From Castor canadensis (Eukaryota; Chordata; Mammalia; Rodentia; Castoridae), in contig NC_133397.1 in the NCBI RefSeq assembly GCF_047511655.1, positions 41,058,001 through 41,122,000 on the forward strand: a stretch of DNA of 64,000 nt, read 5' to 3'. The notes below the pieces were generated by a model. It saw only the letters and a list, made by a program, of their open reading frames with translations. It was not told where the DNA came from and made no database searches. The translations under genes and the position numbers were made by a program. This document shows, piece after piece, positions 10,793-22,700 of the stretch. Numbering within the stretch: position 1 is the first letter of the stretch; every line of letters starts with the position of its first letter.

Positions 10793-11006
10793 GGTTCCTT
10801 TATTCCTTTTATCACTTTGATCCTGGGCTCTGCTCCCTGGTCCATGTGGGGTTGCCATGGTGGGCATAACACCGTCTTATAGAATTGAACCATAGAAATG
10901 TTGAGTTACGTATCAAAGGGGCTACACAGTGAGAAACTTTAAAGCTGTTTAGTGAAGCCCAGTATTCAGAATCAGCAGGTTTCTTGGTTATTTATTCAGA
11001 ACAATG

Positions 11007-11215
11007 AATTTTTTTTTTTTTTTTTGCCATACTAGGGCTTGAACTCAGTGCCTACACCTTGAGCCACTCCACCAGCCACTTTTTGTGATGGGTTTTTTGA
11101 GATAGAGTCTCACAAACTATTTGCCTGGGTTGGCTTCATTCTAGCCTCGATCCTCCTCTGATCTCTGCCTCCTGAGTAGCTAGGATTACAGGCATGAGTC
11201 ACCAGTTCCTGGCTT
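11007..11215 (-). repeat. Dimeric SINE, reverse orientation
   Basis: A full poly-T to GGATTACAGGCATGAGTCACC arrangement typical of the family in this window. Confidence 0.85.
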
Positions 11216-11269
11216 AAATTACATTCTTAAATAACACATACATAGTAATGCAATGTCTGTGTTGGTTGG

Positions 11270-11690
11270 TCACCACAGATTAAAGATAGATTAGCAAGGG
11301 AAAAGGCAGATTTTTATTCATAGGGGAAAAAATGTGATTCCAGGAGGCGAGGCTGTTAAAATTTGGGAGTTAAATACCATCTTCGGATGAAGGAGGAGGA
11401 AAAAGGGTGTCTATGAATGAACGGGTTTCTAGGGAAGCAAGTGGGAGAGAAAGTGTGAACTAATGCTTCTTTACACAAGTGATTTCTTTGTGGCCAGTAA
11501 AGCTCCCCCAGACAGAGGATTTATGGAGACTTCACTCCCAGAAATTTCTAAAATTCAGTCTGATAACGAAGCTTTGAAAAGGCTTCATTCTACATCTGTT
11601 GAATCTCAAATGTCGTCAGTTTAAAATAACCTTCATACCAGCTTTGGAACATATGTGACTTCTTACTGGCTTAACTCTTATTGAAGTCTC
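11270..11690 (+). repeat. LTR-like dispersed repeat, second copy
   Basis: Partner of 7990-8470. It contains GGATTTATGGAGACTT, AAAAGGCTTCATTCTACATCTGTTG and ATCTCAAATGTCG in the same order as the partner. Confidence 0.5.
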
Positions 11691-12375
11691 AAGCTTATCA
11701 TTGAAACAAATTCAGGGAAGTAAAATCACTGAAATTGGGTGGGCTAGAATTGAAGCTGTTCTTCTTCTACCCCAAAACAGTCCTGTAACCTGTCTCATAA
11801 CTTCACATCCCCTCTTGATCACTGATACTGGATCACTGATCCTGGGTTCATGTCTGGGAGAAATTGATTGAAGATGCCAGACCAGGAGTTTAGAGGAAAG
11901 CAACTACAAAATATATTGAAAGGACAACCAAATCTCCCTAGGATGGGAGGAGCTTAGGAAAGCTAAAGCCAGAGTGTAGCTGAAGTCTAGCAGTAATATA
12001 GGGTATTACCTGGCTTAGGGACAACTATTCTGTCTTGAAACTACATTTGTGATTGGGTGGTACCTAGTCAATTTCCCATTAAACCCAGCCACCTGCCTAA
12101 CTCCTCCTTATCAAACAGAACATTCTGGGGTCTGGTCAGCTGGTCCTGGCCTTGGAGTCCAACACCCATATTTTACAGCTATATTTTGTTGTGATAAGAG
12201 GTCCAATATTTCTCTGAGAAGCCTGTTGTTTCTCATGTCTTTTCAGATGTCCATTTCTAAAACATATCTCTCATCCAAAATGGAGTCACTACTGTCATTC
12301 CTTCCCCTCATTCTTAGCCTAAGTCTTCTTTGTAACACAACAATATCACACTAAGTTGAACCCAAAGGAATTACA

Positions 12376-12596
12376 GTTCGACACTGGGGTTTGAACTCAG
12401 TGTCTTATGCTTGCTAGGCAGGTGTCTAATCACTTGAGTCACTACACCAGCCCCTCCAACACCACCTTTTTTATGTGATGGGTTTTCTCAAGATAGGGAC
12501 TCATGAACTATTTGCCCAGGCTGGCTTCAAACTGTGATCCTCCTGCTCTCTGCCTCCTGAGTAGCTAGTCTCACAGGCAAGCCACCAGTGCCTGGC
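12376..12596 (-). repeat. Dimeric SINE, reverse orientation
   Basis: CACTGGGGTTTGAACTCAGTG, CACTTGAGTCACTACACCAGCCC and CTGAGTAGCTAGTCTCACAGG mark the tRNA-like and 7SL-like modules. Confidence 0.82.
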
Positions 12597-13681
12597 AGAA
12601 TTAAAGTTTTGTACTTCAAAAAAGATCACATTTTGGTAATTTCCTACAGCCCAGTCAAAGCCCTGGTTTCAATTCCCAGCCTACAAAATGAAAGTCCCTA
12701 CCTTGTTTTGGGCAAGTTACTTGATCCATTGATAGTGGAGTTAGCACAAAAGCCCTGGCCCCAGGGATTTTGGAAGGGCTGCCCTTTCCAAAGGCCAGTT
12801 GAAGAGAGTGGTGGTGGTAGAGGCAGCAAAGGAGCTTATTAACGGCAGGACCACACCAGAAAGAACAGAGGCCTAATGACCTCTAATGACAGCAGCCTCT
12901 GCATTATGTAGGAAGAGGAAAACAGACAAGGATGGGGGTTTCCCTTGTAGCAGTCCATAGATCTGGCTGTGGTCAGGTTGACCATCACCTCAGGCTATTA
13001 GTTAAGGATCAGCTATTCAGGGCTTTGAGAGTGCCAAGAAGGTCCCTGCTGTTTAGGGGGCAGTTTCAGTCCTTTATTTTAAGATGTTCATTAGCCAGCA
13101 AAACCAACCAAGGCTAATAGTTTGCAAGACCCTATCTCAAAAGAAAAAAAAAAATCACAAAAAAAAGGGGTGTCTGGTGAAGTGGTTAAGGTGTAGTTTA
13201 AGCCTCAACACCACAAAAAAAAAAAAAAAAAAGAAAAGAAAGAAACCAGAGGGAGTCAGAAACAAAATGGAGTTAGCTGGGTTAGTGACTTGACCCTCTT
13301 TCAAATCCCCACTGTCAAGATATTCCATTTCTAGTCAGATACTGCTGGGGTCACACCTGTAATCCTAGTCACTTCTGCCTGGGCAAATAGTTTGTGAGAC
13401 CCCCGTGAGACCCCCATCTCCAAAATAACTAGAGCAAAAAAAGGGCTAGAGGTGTGCCAGTTAGGGCAAAGTGGCCAACCTGGATTTTGGGCCTGGGGCT
13501 TAAGCATATCCCATAGGATGTCATATGCCTGGTGCCTGCCTATTTGCTCCTCTCTGTTCTTCCAGGTTTAGTACCACCAGTAGAAGGTCATATAGTGGTC
13601 ATCACATCTCTCAGGATGCAGGCCTTGGGATGGGAAATGTGCTAGACAAGGAAGATACAGGACCCTGATCTTTTTCCTTTT

Positions 13682-13762
13682 TTGGCAGTGCTGCAGCTTC
13701 AACTCAGGGCCTGGAACTTGCAGGGCAGGCACTCTACCACTTGAGCCACTCTGCCAGCCCTA
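13682..13762 (-). repeat. tRNA-like SINE module alone
   Basis: TTTTTTGGCAGTGCTG, AACTCAGGGCCTGG, CTCTACCACTTGAGCCACTCTGCCAGCCC. The 7SL half is missing. Confidence 0.8.
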
Positions 13763-14154
13763 GGGCCCTATCTTCATCTCTGGTCCAAGGTATGAGTCAT
13801 CTGGAGTTTTATGGTTTTCTCTCCATGAAGCAGGAATAGAATCTTATAGCCAGGGGCATTCCTCATTTCTTCTCATGTCTACCTAGCTGTCTTACACTAA
13901 CACCTTTTTTGTGTAAACCAAGGAAAAGTACATTATTCTACATTTAACAAATTGTAAAAAAAGTAGAAAGTATGTTAGGGATCATCTCAAAAGTATCAGT
14001 AATTGCATTTCAGTAATTAAACTGTATTTCTCTTTGTTCTATTTATAGCAACATCTTTAAAAAATTCTTAGGCATATACCATAGAAGTGCAGAGATTTTG
14101 AATGCAGAATTACTGACCATTTACTAATTTATAACCCATATACATTATCTTTTT

Positions 14155-15545
14155 TGGTTTTTTGAGACCAGGCTTCAATAAGTAACATCAGGCAGGCTCC
14201 TAAGACAAGGAACGTTATTCCTATTAAGGTCTCAAACCCACCTATGGTTGAGAACCAGCCCTCAAATAGGTCACTGGGACTTCACCCTTCCAGTTCTGCA
14301 CAGAAACGTGAGCACTCTTTTTTATCTTGTCGGTAATCTCGTTAATTATCTTTTTCTCATCATTAATCTGTAAACAGCAGTCACTCAGATTGAGATTATT
14401 TTAGGTTATTGCAAATTTAGGGAAGTTAGCTAGCAGGTGAGATTGGGGTTCTGTGGGATTGGGAGCCCCCCACCACTGAGTCTCCTGAGTAGCGTCATTA
14501 TAAAACTTTTGTCCCAAGCAGATCAAGTCCCTTACTAGGGTGGAGAATTGGCCTTTTGGACAAGAGATACAGTAATTCTTAATAATAGAGGTTTTTAGGA
14601 GCCAAACACTCTCCCTGAGATTAGAGAGAGTGATTTTTATTAAAGGGCTCTTGTGGGTTTAGCTCTTTTGCCTCCCATGCCCAATGGTCTCCCATATTAA
14701 TTCCCCCACAAACATAACACAAAGTTACATTTAGAGTTTGTGTTATGGACTCAGCTAGAGAGAGGAACATTTTTGGTTTTAACTGAGATGGGAAACTCAC
14801 TTTGTATCTCCTCCTAAAAGAAGTAAAAGACCTGGTATGAGGAGCTCTCATGAGTGATCATGATGAGTTTAAAATGCAGCAAAGTGGGGGAGTCTGTTCC
14901 CTCTTTATAGATTAAAATGTCAAACTTTTTTTCCAACTTCCCAGCCTGTATCATTGAGATTGAAAATTTCATACAAGGTATGGCCCTCCCCTTTTTAGCC
15001 AAGTTACCCACCTTTCACAACCCCAATAAGGGCAGTAGAGTTGTTGATAGTATGCACAACCAGATGTCCCACTGTCATCTTCTGGACATATATACTTGTC
15101 ATTTTAACCTATAGGTCCTTTCCCAGGCTAGCCTCCCACAGTTGTCCCAGGGCCCAGTGTTTTGTTGGAGTCATTAGCCCAGATGCAGTTATCAAGCTTC
15201 CCAGTGCTGGTGCAACTTTGGACCTCTAGCCATTTCTCCCGAGGGTGATAGATGGGTTAAAACAGATATGCTGGCCATCATGAGAGCACACTGAGTAGGT
15301 GGTATGGCTGTGGGTGTGTGACCCAATAATGGTGTCTGAATAAGAATAATAGGTATGGAAAACCAGAGTTTTGGCAACAGCACTCCCTGCTAGGGTAGTG
15401 CACATACATGAGTCATAGTCCAAAGACTGGGGGTCCCCAGGTAGAGAGCTGACCAAGATTAGCAAGAAGAATACACAGAATGGACTCATCCTCAAAGGTG
15501 AGATGGGCAACTCCTCAAGCTTCGGCCATGCGTTGACTAGTCAGC
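14155..15545 (-). pseudogene. env: ERV env remnant, surface and transmembrane subunits
   Basis: It begins with the same signal-peptide-like start as the left element (around 15480-15510) and is frameshifted soon after. Further along, a surface-subunit segment with CYVCGG and a MGDHWAWEA-like motif lies in an open frame at 14621-14851. The final part (14160-14300) shows, across frame breaks, the pattern of a retroviral membrane-spanning region (GLY/LEU/ILE-rich) just before the cytoplasmic tail. Several stops and frame changes; not expressible as an intact protein. Confidence 0.72.
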
Positions 15546-15909
15546 TTCCAGAGTGACTACACCAGGGCTGACATCTGTCTGTGGTCTCCTGGGAAGCAGG
15601 GTCCTGTTGGGGAAGGGCACTGGTGTTTTGAAGGGTGATCTTGTATGGTGAGGCTGGGCCAGGGATGCACTCCCATTTGAGGGAAGCTGGCTTCACTTGG
15701 CTGTGGTGAATCCAGGGAATGATCTCTGCTACCTTAACTGTGGTGGGGGGTGGACAAAGCAACAACAAAAAGGTCCCTCCAATGGAGCTTTAGCAGTTAA
15801 CATTTTATTCCTTTACCCAAACAGCATCCCCTGCTTTATAAGGAGTTGTCAGGCTAATGGGGAGTCTCTCTCTTACCCAGTCATTGATTTTTAAGGGAGT
15901 CAACCCAAG

Positions 15910-17130
15910 GGTCTACATATGCTGTCTCAGGGTGAGGTCACCTATTTCCGTAAGGTCCCCTTGCAGGTCCTCGACTAAAGGGGGTGGATGCCCAAAAAGA
16001 ATTTCTAAAGAGGAGAGACATATCCACTTGGTGGGGCTTGACCTAGCCCTGAGCAAGGCTATGGGTAGTAACTGATCCCATTGCAGGTGGATCTCTTGGC
16101 ATAGTTTTTCCAATTGCAATTTTAGAGTCCTGTTTCTACATTTTACTTTCCCTGAACTCTGCGGGCGGCAGGACATGAGTAGCTTTTAAGTTATTTCTAA
16201 TCTCTTAGCCATCAACTGTACCACCTCAGCCACAGAGGTTGGCCCATTGTCTGACCCAATAGACACAGGTATTCTGAATAAAGGGATGATTTCTTTTATC
16301 AGGCACCTGGCCACTTCTTGAGCTTTCTCAGTATGAGTGGGGAAGTCTTTTATCCATCCTGAGAAGGTACAGACAAACACCAGTAAATATTGGAGATTGT
16401 TTCTGGCATACAGACTGCATCTTTCACATACTGTCTTACTTATGTTGGAGAGCTTGGGGACATAAAAATGCTGGGCCAAGGTGGTCTTGAGAGCTATTCG
16501 CCCTGAGTGAGTTCCTTCATGGAACTGTTTGACAAATGTGGGAGCCAATGACTCAGGTATAGCAATGTAGCCATCAGTAAATTTCCACCATCCATCCAGT
16601 AGAAAATTTCCTCCTTCAGCCTCAAACCAAGTCTGTTCTTGTGAAGTATACTGTGGGTCCCATTCAGATAAGGGGCACGGGAACAGGGCAGCTTACCAGT
16701 GAGGCCGAAGTTTGTCTTCCTGTGAGGGCCGCTTGCTTGGCTTTCCTATAAGCCTTTCAGTTTCCACAAACAGCTGTCATCTCCCCCTTTTGGTTTCCTT
16801 GGCAGTGTATGACTGCTATTCACTTAGGGGCCCATACAGCTTCTAGTAATTTTAGAATTTTTTGTCCATATTTAACACTTTCTTCCGAGTTAGAGGTCCT
16901 AATGAGCAGTGGTCGTGTTTCAATGACAGCATCCAGCAAAACATGTATCCAGCAAAACCTGTGCTGTTCTGGACAAAGCTGCTGCCCTCTGTGAAATAGT
17001 CAACATCCAGATGACTAATGAGCTGCTCGGTCAAGTCTGGCCAGCTGGAGAACACCTCAAGCATAATCTCTAAGCAGTCATGTTCCAGTGGGCCTGAATA
17101 ATAGGGTGCTGATTTAGGTCTTAACAACCT
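15910..17130 (-). pseudogene. pol: ERV RNase H and integrase remnant with internal deletions
   Basis: RNase H starts near 17127 but has FTEGSS instead of FTDGSS (first catalytic Asp changed to Glu) and loses its middle part after about 16900. Integrase (16186-16548) keeps the zinc finger (H/H, CERCSLY) but jumps directly to the YLLVF strand. The segment with the first catalytic Asp, present in the left element near 1140, is therefore deleted. GSDNGP remains near 16235-16255. A downstream helix segment lies in another frame at 15913-16176. Confidence 0.78.
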
Positions 17131-17180
17131 CTAGCTGGACTTGTGGGTTTTTTACATAATGTGCTTTGATATCTGATCAT

Positions 17181-17760
17181 TCAGGAATTTGCTAACCAAT
17201 AATTTCCTTTATATTCCATAAGAGTCAAAACAGAGTGGACTGTGAGTTCTTGTCCCAAACTAATTTTGTCTGCTTCAGCCACCAAGATAGCAGTGCCAGC
17301 CAGGGTGAACAGGCAGGGTGTCCAGCCTCGGGAAACTGCATTAAGTTGCTTTGATAAATAGGCCACCCAGTGCCAGGAATCTAGCAGCTGGGTCAAGACT
17401 CCTACAGCTGTCCCCAGTCTCTCATGTACATATAGGAAGAAAGGCTTTATCACATCTGGCAAGCCCAGAGCAGGTACATTTGTGAGTGCCCTCTTAATCT
17501 TTGTAAAGGCCTTTTCTTGCTCCTCTCCCCATACCATGGGTCCCCATCCTCACCCTCCCCTTTGTAGCTTCATAAAGGGGTTTTGCAGAGAGAGGATAAT
17601 TGGGGATCCAGAGCTGGTAGAAAACTGTAGCTCCTAGAAATTCTCTAATCTGTACAGTGGCACATAAGTGGGCAGGGTCTCCTCAGGCTCCCCCACTAAT
17701 ATGGGTTTCTGAGCTTTTTACATTTTCCCCTGTACTTGGAAGCTACTGCTGCCCTGGCTA
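17181..17760 (-). pseudogene. pol: ERV reverse-transcriptase C-terminal remnant
   Basis: The open segment 17181-17537 matches the RT connection domain (KAFTKIKRAL, PALGLPD, VAYLSKQL). Upstream, 17540-17700 has REFLGA and a LWIPNY-like motif in a frame with stops. The RT palm with the catalytic YVDD region is not visible, so a large deletion joins gag-like sequence to the RT end. Confidence 0.75.
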
Positions 17761-17949
17761 CCATAACCTTACATGCTTTCTCTAGGTGGGGCTTTAACCA
17801 CATGGACTGACTGAGGACTGCATTCTGCCAGCAGTCAATATAAGGAAACATCTGGGTGTTCCAGGTTGTCCTACATCCACTTTAAAAACTCTATTGACTG
17901 TGACACTATCTAATGACTCCTCTAAGGGCCATCCTACACCAAAAGCAGG

Positions 17950-18720
17950 CTAGTTTATTTCACAGAAGGTCCTAAGCTTGCCAGGAGTCAGTTTGACCAC
18001 ATAATCTCCATTAAATCCCCTCTTAAATTCTAGGGGGGTGTTATTTCTCTGACATCCTCCCATTCCTCCCATTTGCCAGATGTCTAGACAGAAACAAAGA
18101 TGGAAGGGATGAGGGCTGTGGAGAGGAAGTAAGGGGTCCTCCTCTCCAGCACACAGGGGAAAACAAATAACAACTTGCTTCATCTCTGGCCACTCCCCTC
18201 GTGGGGACTTAGACATCTCTTGGCCCTAGTGAGTCCATATAAACCCGGGACTGGAGGCCCTGTTACAGCTCACCCTAGACCATAATGAGTCCCCCATAGA
18301 CCCATGGATCAGGGCTCTGCACTCACTTCTTCGTAACCAGTCTACGTCTCAGGCTCACACTTTCACACACTCTCACACAGCACAGTACTTCCACCTTGCT
18401 CCCTGAACCTGAAAGACACAGTTTCACCCCCAAAAGGCATTACTAGGGTGTCTTTAAGAGTTGATCAGACTCCCCTTCTGCCTCCTGAGGTAGTCCTGAA
18501 TTTGAACCTGGGTTCTTACCAGTCTGATAAGCAGGGCTCCCAGGTTGATTCCTGGGCCTTTCTAGGATCTTTGGGCAACTGGAACATGCCTCCTTGGCTT
18601 GCTGGAAGAGAGGCTCCATACCCTTGGATCAACATGGTCCCATGGCACCTGGCAGGGGCGGCCCTCCTAATGGGCCAGAGACATTGAGATGGCAATAAGG
18701 AGGTGAAAACACCATCCTCC
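17950..18720 (-). pseudogene. gag: ERV leader and gag-like remnant
   Basis: The position between the primer-binding site and the RT remnant fits leader plus gag. One open stretch (17950-18216) covers Pro-rich sequence, but I could not recognise a capsid major-homology region, so the gag assignment is positional inference. Confidence 0.45.
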
Positions 18721-18723
18721 AAA

Positions 18724-18741
18724 TCCCAGATGGGTCCCCCA
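18724..18741 (-). other. Retroviral primer-binding site, tRNA-Pro-like
   Basis: Four bases after the LTR end (CAACA), the - strand reads TGGGGGACCCATCTGGGA followed by TTTGGAG. The TGGGGG start and the GGGATTTGGAG continuation match the gammaretroviral proline primer-binding region, with changes and apparently one extra base in the middle. Confidence 0.65.
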
Positions 18742-18745
18742 GAAA

Positions 18746-19080
18746 TGTTGCAGGAGGGTTCAGACAGATATAGAGATGGCATCAAAGCATTTGGGAAGAA
18801 AGTTTATTAAGCAAGTCAGCAGTGACTCAGCGGACTTGAGTCCAAAGGTTGAGCCCTGAGAACAAAGGGGGCTTTCCATATGTACCATTTAGAGCAAGTT
18901 ACAAAAATGGGAGGGGCTACAGCTTGTCCCATACATAATCACATGTTATTTCATTGACTGCTTTAACTTCTGGGGTAAGGTGACCCTTCTCTGGTCTCCA
19001 GGTAATATTGTCCTACTCCATTTTTCTTTGTTTCTCTGTAGCACTCAATCTCCCTTCCCCCTTCCTGCCTTCCTGCCACA
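18746..19080 (-). mobile_element. 5' LTR of the right ERV
   Basis: 335 bp, - strand start TGTGGCAGG and end CTGCAACA. It carries an AATAAA signal at 18803-18808 (- strand) and a decayed TATA region (TACATATGG) near 18878-18886. The start matches the LTR at 2662. It is directly followed by the primer-binding site, which identifies it as the 5' LTR. Confidence 0.85.
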
Positions 19081-19385
19081 TCTGTAGCATGTTAAGACAA
19101 CAATTATGATAGAGATCATTATTTAGGACCATCGGGCTTTGAAAATTTGTCCAGTTTATCAATAAAATATATCATATATCATTATACAACAACAGTACCT
19201 TATTTAACCAGTTATAAACCAAACTTCAAAGACAAAAACAAATAAATAAAATGAAAGGAGACCTCTATAAATCTAATGGAAGCAAGGACTAGATAGGAAA
19301 AAGTAGCAGCTCACCTACTGCAGAGATGCAACTTTACTGTAGTTGCTATTATGAATACTAGTGTCAGCTCACATAAGCACATTCT

Positions 19386-19577
19386 TTTTTTGTTTGCAGT
19401 ACCAAGGTGTCACACTTGGTAGGCAGAGGCTCTTCCACTTAACCCTGTTTTGTGTTGGGTATTTTCAAGATATGGTCTTGTGAGCTATTTACCTAGGTTA
19501 GCTTCGAATTGAAACCCTCCTAAACTCTGCCTCCTGAGTAGTTAGTATTACAGATGTAAGCCACTGGGGCACAGCTA
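19386..19577 (-). repeat. Dimeric SINE, reverse orientation, diverged
   Basis: GCAGTACCAAGGTGTCACACTT, GGTATTTTCAAGATATGGTC and CTCCTGAGTAGTTAGTATTACAG match the family with more changes than most copies, suggesting greater age. Confidence 0.75.
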
Positions 19578-19827
19578 AGATAATTCTTTTTTTTTCATTT
19601 TTCTTTTATTATTCATATAAGATAATTTCTTTAACAGGCTAGGTAAGTGGCAATTATTAACTCTACTTGGAATAGCCTTTATTAATGGCCTTTGCATCAA
19701 AACAGAAAAATGTTTTTCTAAAACTGACTGCTACCTACTGACTGCTATTGTGACTTTTTTACAACTTAAATATTAAAAGCGTTACCTTCATACAAAGCAT
19801 TGGCTATGGTATTTTAAAAAGAATGGA

Positions 19828-19912
19828 CAGGCCTGGTGGAGTGGCTCAAGTGGTACAGTACCTGTCTTAGCAAGCATGAGGGCCAAAGTTCAAGCCCCAA
19901 CATCACCAAAAA
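19828..19912 (+). repeat. tRNA-like SINE module alone
   Basis: GGCCTGGTGGAGTGGCTCAA, GTACAGTACCTGTCTTAGCAAGC, TTCAAGCCCC, ending in ACCAAAAA. Confidence 0.85.
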
Positions 19913-20097
19913 TAAGTACATTTTAAAAATGAAGAACAATCATGACCCTTAATTACTTTTAAACTTATTCATTAAAGCTAAGTCTCTCTAAATTAATGGC
20001 CAATACTAGATGAAAATGTACTTAAAGCCTTTATTTCTAGATGGTTTTTATCCCTATAGTTGTCCTCAAACTTATTAAAAGATCAGATATCTCTCTC

Positions 20098-20296
20098 TTT
20101 TTTTTTTTCCCTGTGGTACTAGGGCTTGAACTCAGGGCCTTCACCTTGAGCCACTCCACCAATCCTTTTTTTGTGGTGGGTATTTTTGAGATAGGGGCTT
20201 CTTAACTATTTGCCCAGGCTGGCTTCGAACTTCCATCCTCCTGATGTCTGCCTCCTGAGTAGCTAGGATTATGGGTGTGAGCCACCAGCGCCCAGC
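20098..20296 (-). repeat. Dimeric SINE, reverse orientation
   Basis: Poly-T, GGGCTTGAACTCAGGGCC, GAGCCACTCCACCAATCC, GAGATAGGGGCTTC and CCAGCGCCCAGCC. Confidence 0.88.
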
Positions 20297-20515
20297 CAGA
20301 TATCTCTTGATAGTATGTCACAAAGCATTTTTATATATATCAAGAATTTATGAAATGTATTTAATAGACCCAAATGTATTCCTTTTTGAACATTTTAAAA
20401 AACCAAGAATAGTTGAACGCATACTTAGTACTTATTTACAAAATGACTCTTCCATCTCTATCATACACATTTATAAACATTTGTAACATCTTATATTTAT
20501 ATGGCTCACTTTTTT

Positions 20516-21290
20516 AGGGGGTGGGTGGGACTGGGGTTTGAACTCAGAGCTTCATGCTTGCAAAGCAGGTGCTCTACTGCTTGAGCCAGCCATACCTCCA
20601 GTCCATTTTTGCTGTATTTATTTATTTACTGTGGTACTGGGGCTTGAACTTAGGGCCTTTATCTTGATCTACTCTACCAGCTCTATTTTTGTGAAGGGTT
20701 TTTCGAGATAGGGCCTCGAGGAACCATTTCCCTGGGCTACCTTTGAACTGCAATCCTCCTGATCTCTCCTGCAGAGCTAGAATTACGGGCATGAGCCACC
20801 TGTGCCGGTTTTTTCCCTTCTTTTTAAAAATGATTTTATTAGCATATAATAGTTGTACAGGGGGATACATTGGGATATTCACATATGTGTTTCAAATATT
20901 TCTTAGTTGGATTTACCCCCTCCATTATTCTCTTCTTTCCCGTCTTAGAACAATTTCAACAGGTTTCATTTTTGTATTTTCATATTGCTGTGGTTATTCT
21001 GGAGAGAGGGTCTCACGAAATATTTGCCAAAATTGGCCTCAAACTGCAGTTCTCCTGAACTCAGCCTCTCAAGTAGTTAGGATTACAGGTGTGAGCCACT
21101 GGCGCCTGGGCTGGCTTGCAGTTCACTTTTTTTTTTTTTTTTTTGGCAGTACTGGGGTTTGAACTCAGGGCCTACACCTTGGTCCACTCTACCAGCCCTT
21201 TTTTTCTGATGGGTTTTTTTGAAATAGGGTCTTGTGAACTATTTGCTTGGACTTGTGGGCGTGAGCCTCTGGTGTAATCTTTTTGTAATC
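20516..21290 (-). repeat. Tandem cluster of reverse-oriented SINEs
   Basis: At least four pieces follow one another: a tRNA-like module at 20516-20604, a near full dimer at 20629-20810, a 7SL-like half at 20985-21115, and a dimer beginning at the poly-T at 21127 and running to about 21290. Short unrelated sequence (20815-20985) separates the second and third. Confidence 0.8.
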
Positions 21291-22613
21291 TTTAATTGTG
21301 CTCAGAATATTCATGCAAGCTTAAGCCTATATAGAGTGACGTTTCCTTAGGCTATTTCCCACTTTTCCTTATTCTCTCTGCTTTTCTGCCTCACATACAT
21401 TAATTTAAACAACAGAACTAAAAGGTGAATTCACCAGAAAAAATCCCATGAGTCAAAACGGTTTTTGCAGCTAAAGATACTCTAGCTAATTACTTCTAGA
21501 AAAACAGTGGTGGCATCACATCAGAATGCACATTCAGTTATGAACAATCTTTTTCTAAGTCATATGTTCAGAGCTGTAAGTAGAGCGGCCATCTAGAATT
21601 TTCCCTAGGGAGCTTCCAGACAATGCTGACTTAGTATTACTCATTGTTACACAAATTACAATAGAGCTCTCTGAAGCACCCTGGTTCCTCTATGTACTTT
21701 GTATCTGTCTCCCTATTTGGTATCACATTTTCTCCTGAATTTCAAATTCCCTTGTCAAAACAAACGGCCTAAGCCCAGAATAGCCCCAAAGAGCTTAAAC
21801 TGTTACCGGAAAACTGGTCCCCTGGCCTCAATGCCAATTCACAATTTACAAATGAGAGAAGGGTTTTGAGGAAAAGGAAGTAAGGTTTTTTTATTGGTCA
21901 GATGAAGAGGAGGACAGGGAGAGTCAGCCTCTCAAAGCACTGTTGTCCCCCTTCTGAAATGTCCTTCTTTTAAAGGGTAGTGCAGGCGCTCAGCGTGACT
22001 GTGTGACCAGATCCATGTTCACCATGGCCGCGCTGACCTTGATTCTCCAGGTGTCCGGTGCCACTTCTCTGAAGTTGTATATCTTGCTGGCAGGTTTACT
22101 GCTCTGGTGGTCAGAGAGAGATAAGCAGTAGAAGACTGCCTGGTGTAATTGAACAGTAAAGGGAGTTAACCTTGGCTCTCCAGCATGTAGACAAAGAGGG
22201 GAAAGATGTCAGTTTAATTAATAAGTAAACTGGCCAGCATGTAAACTGGCTACACCAAAACTTTTTTCCTTTTGTAGTCCTGGTTACATTTTCCACTGTC
22301 CATTTATTCCTTACATTTCTATGGAAAGGAAGCATCACAGTCATCAGTGTTTCTCAGCAAAAGCAGCTTTTAAGGGCCCCCCCCCTCCCGTTTACAAAAT
22401 AACAAAGAAATGAGAAAAGAGCGAGGTGCAATGTGCACTGTTAGAAAGGACTTATTTAAGGGTGCCAGTCTAAAGGCCTGTAAATCCCCAGGCTTATTTC
22501 TAGGTCTGCTTCATCAAATAGTGGAAAAAGCAACAGATGCTTACCCAAAGCGGAAAGTAAAGTTCCCCAAATAAATCTGAGGACAGCGAGGCCATCTCCC
22601 AAGAAGGAAATGA

Positions 22614-22700
22614 AACAAGATGGAGTCAGAAACAAAATGGAGTTAGCTAAGTAAGTAACTTAGCCCTCAATTCCCCACTGTCAAGCCATCATTCCATTTT
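22614..22700 (+). repeat. Short dispersed repeat shared with 13246-13335
   Basis: GGAGTCAGAAACAAAATGGAGTTAGCT, TAACTT.CCCTC and CCCCACTGTCAAG occur in the same order in both places. Possibly an LTR end; family not identified. Confidence 0.55.

Larger units (their letters stand above)
14155..19080 (-). mobile_element. Second gammaretrovirus-like ERV, reverse orientation, lacking the 3' LTR
   Basis: Read on the - strand: 5' LTR (19080-18746), primer-binding site, gag-like remnant, end of RT, damaged RNase H and integrase, then most of env down to about 14155. The pol and env segments closely resemble the + strand element at 1-3003, so both belong to one family. No 3' LTR was found at its left end, and the junction near 14155 is estimated. 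Stops, frameshifts and internal deletions make it inactive. Confidence 0.85.

Noticed and set aside
20743..21162. 139-codon + strand open frame
   Set aside because: Composed of several reverse-oriented SINE pieces, including their poly-T.
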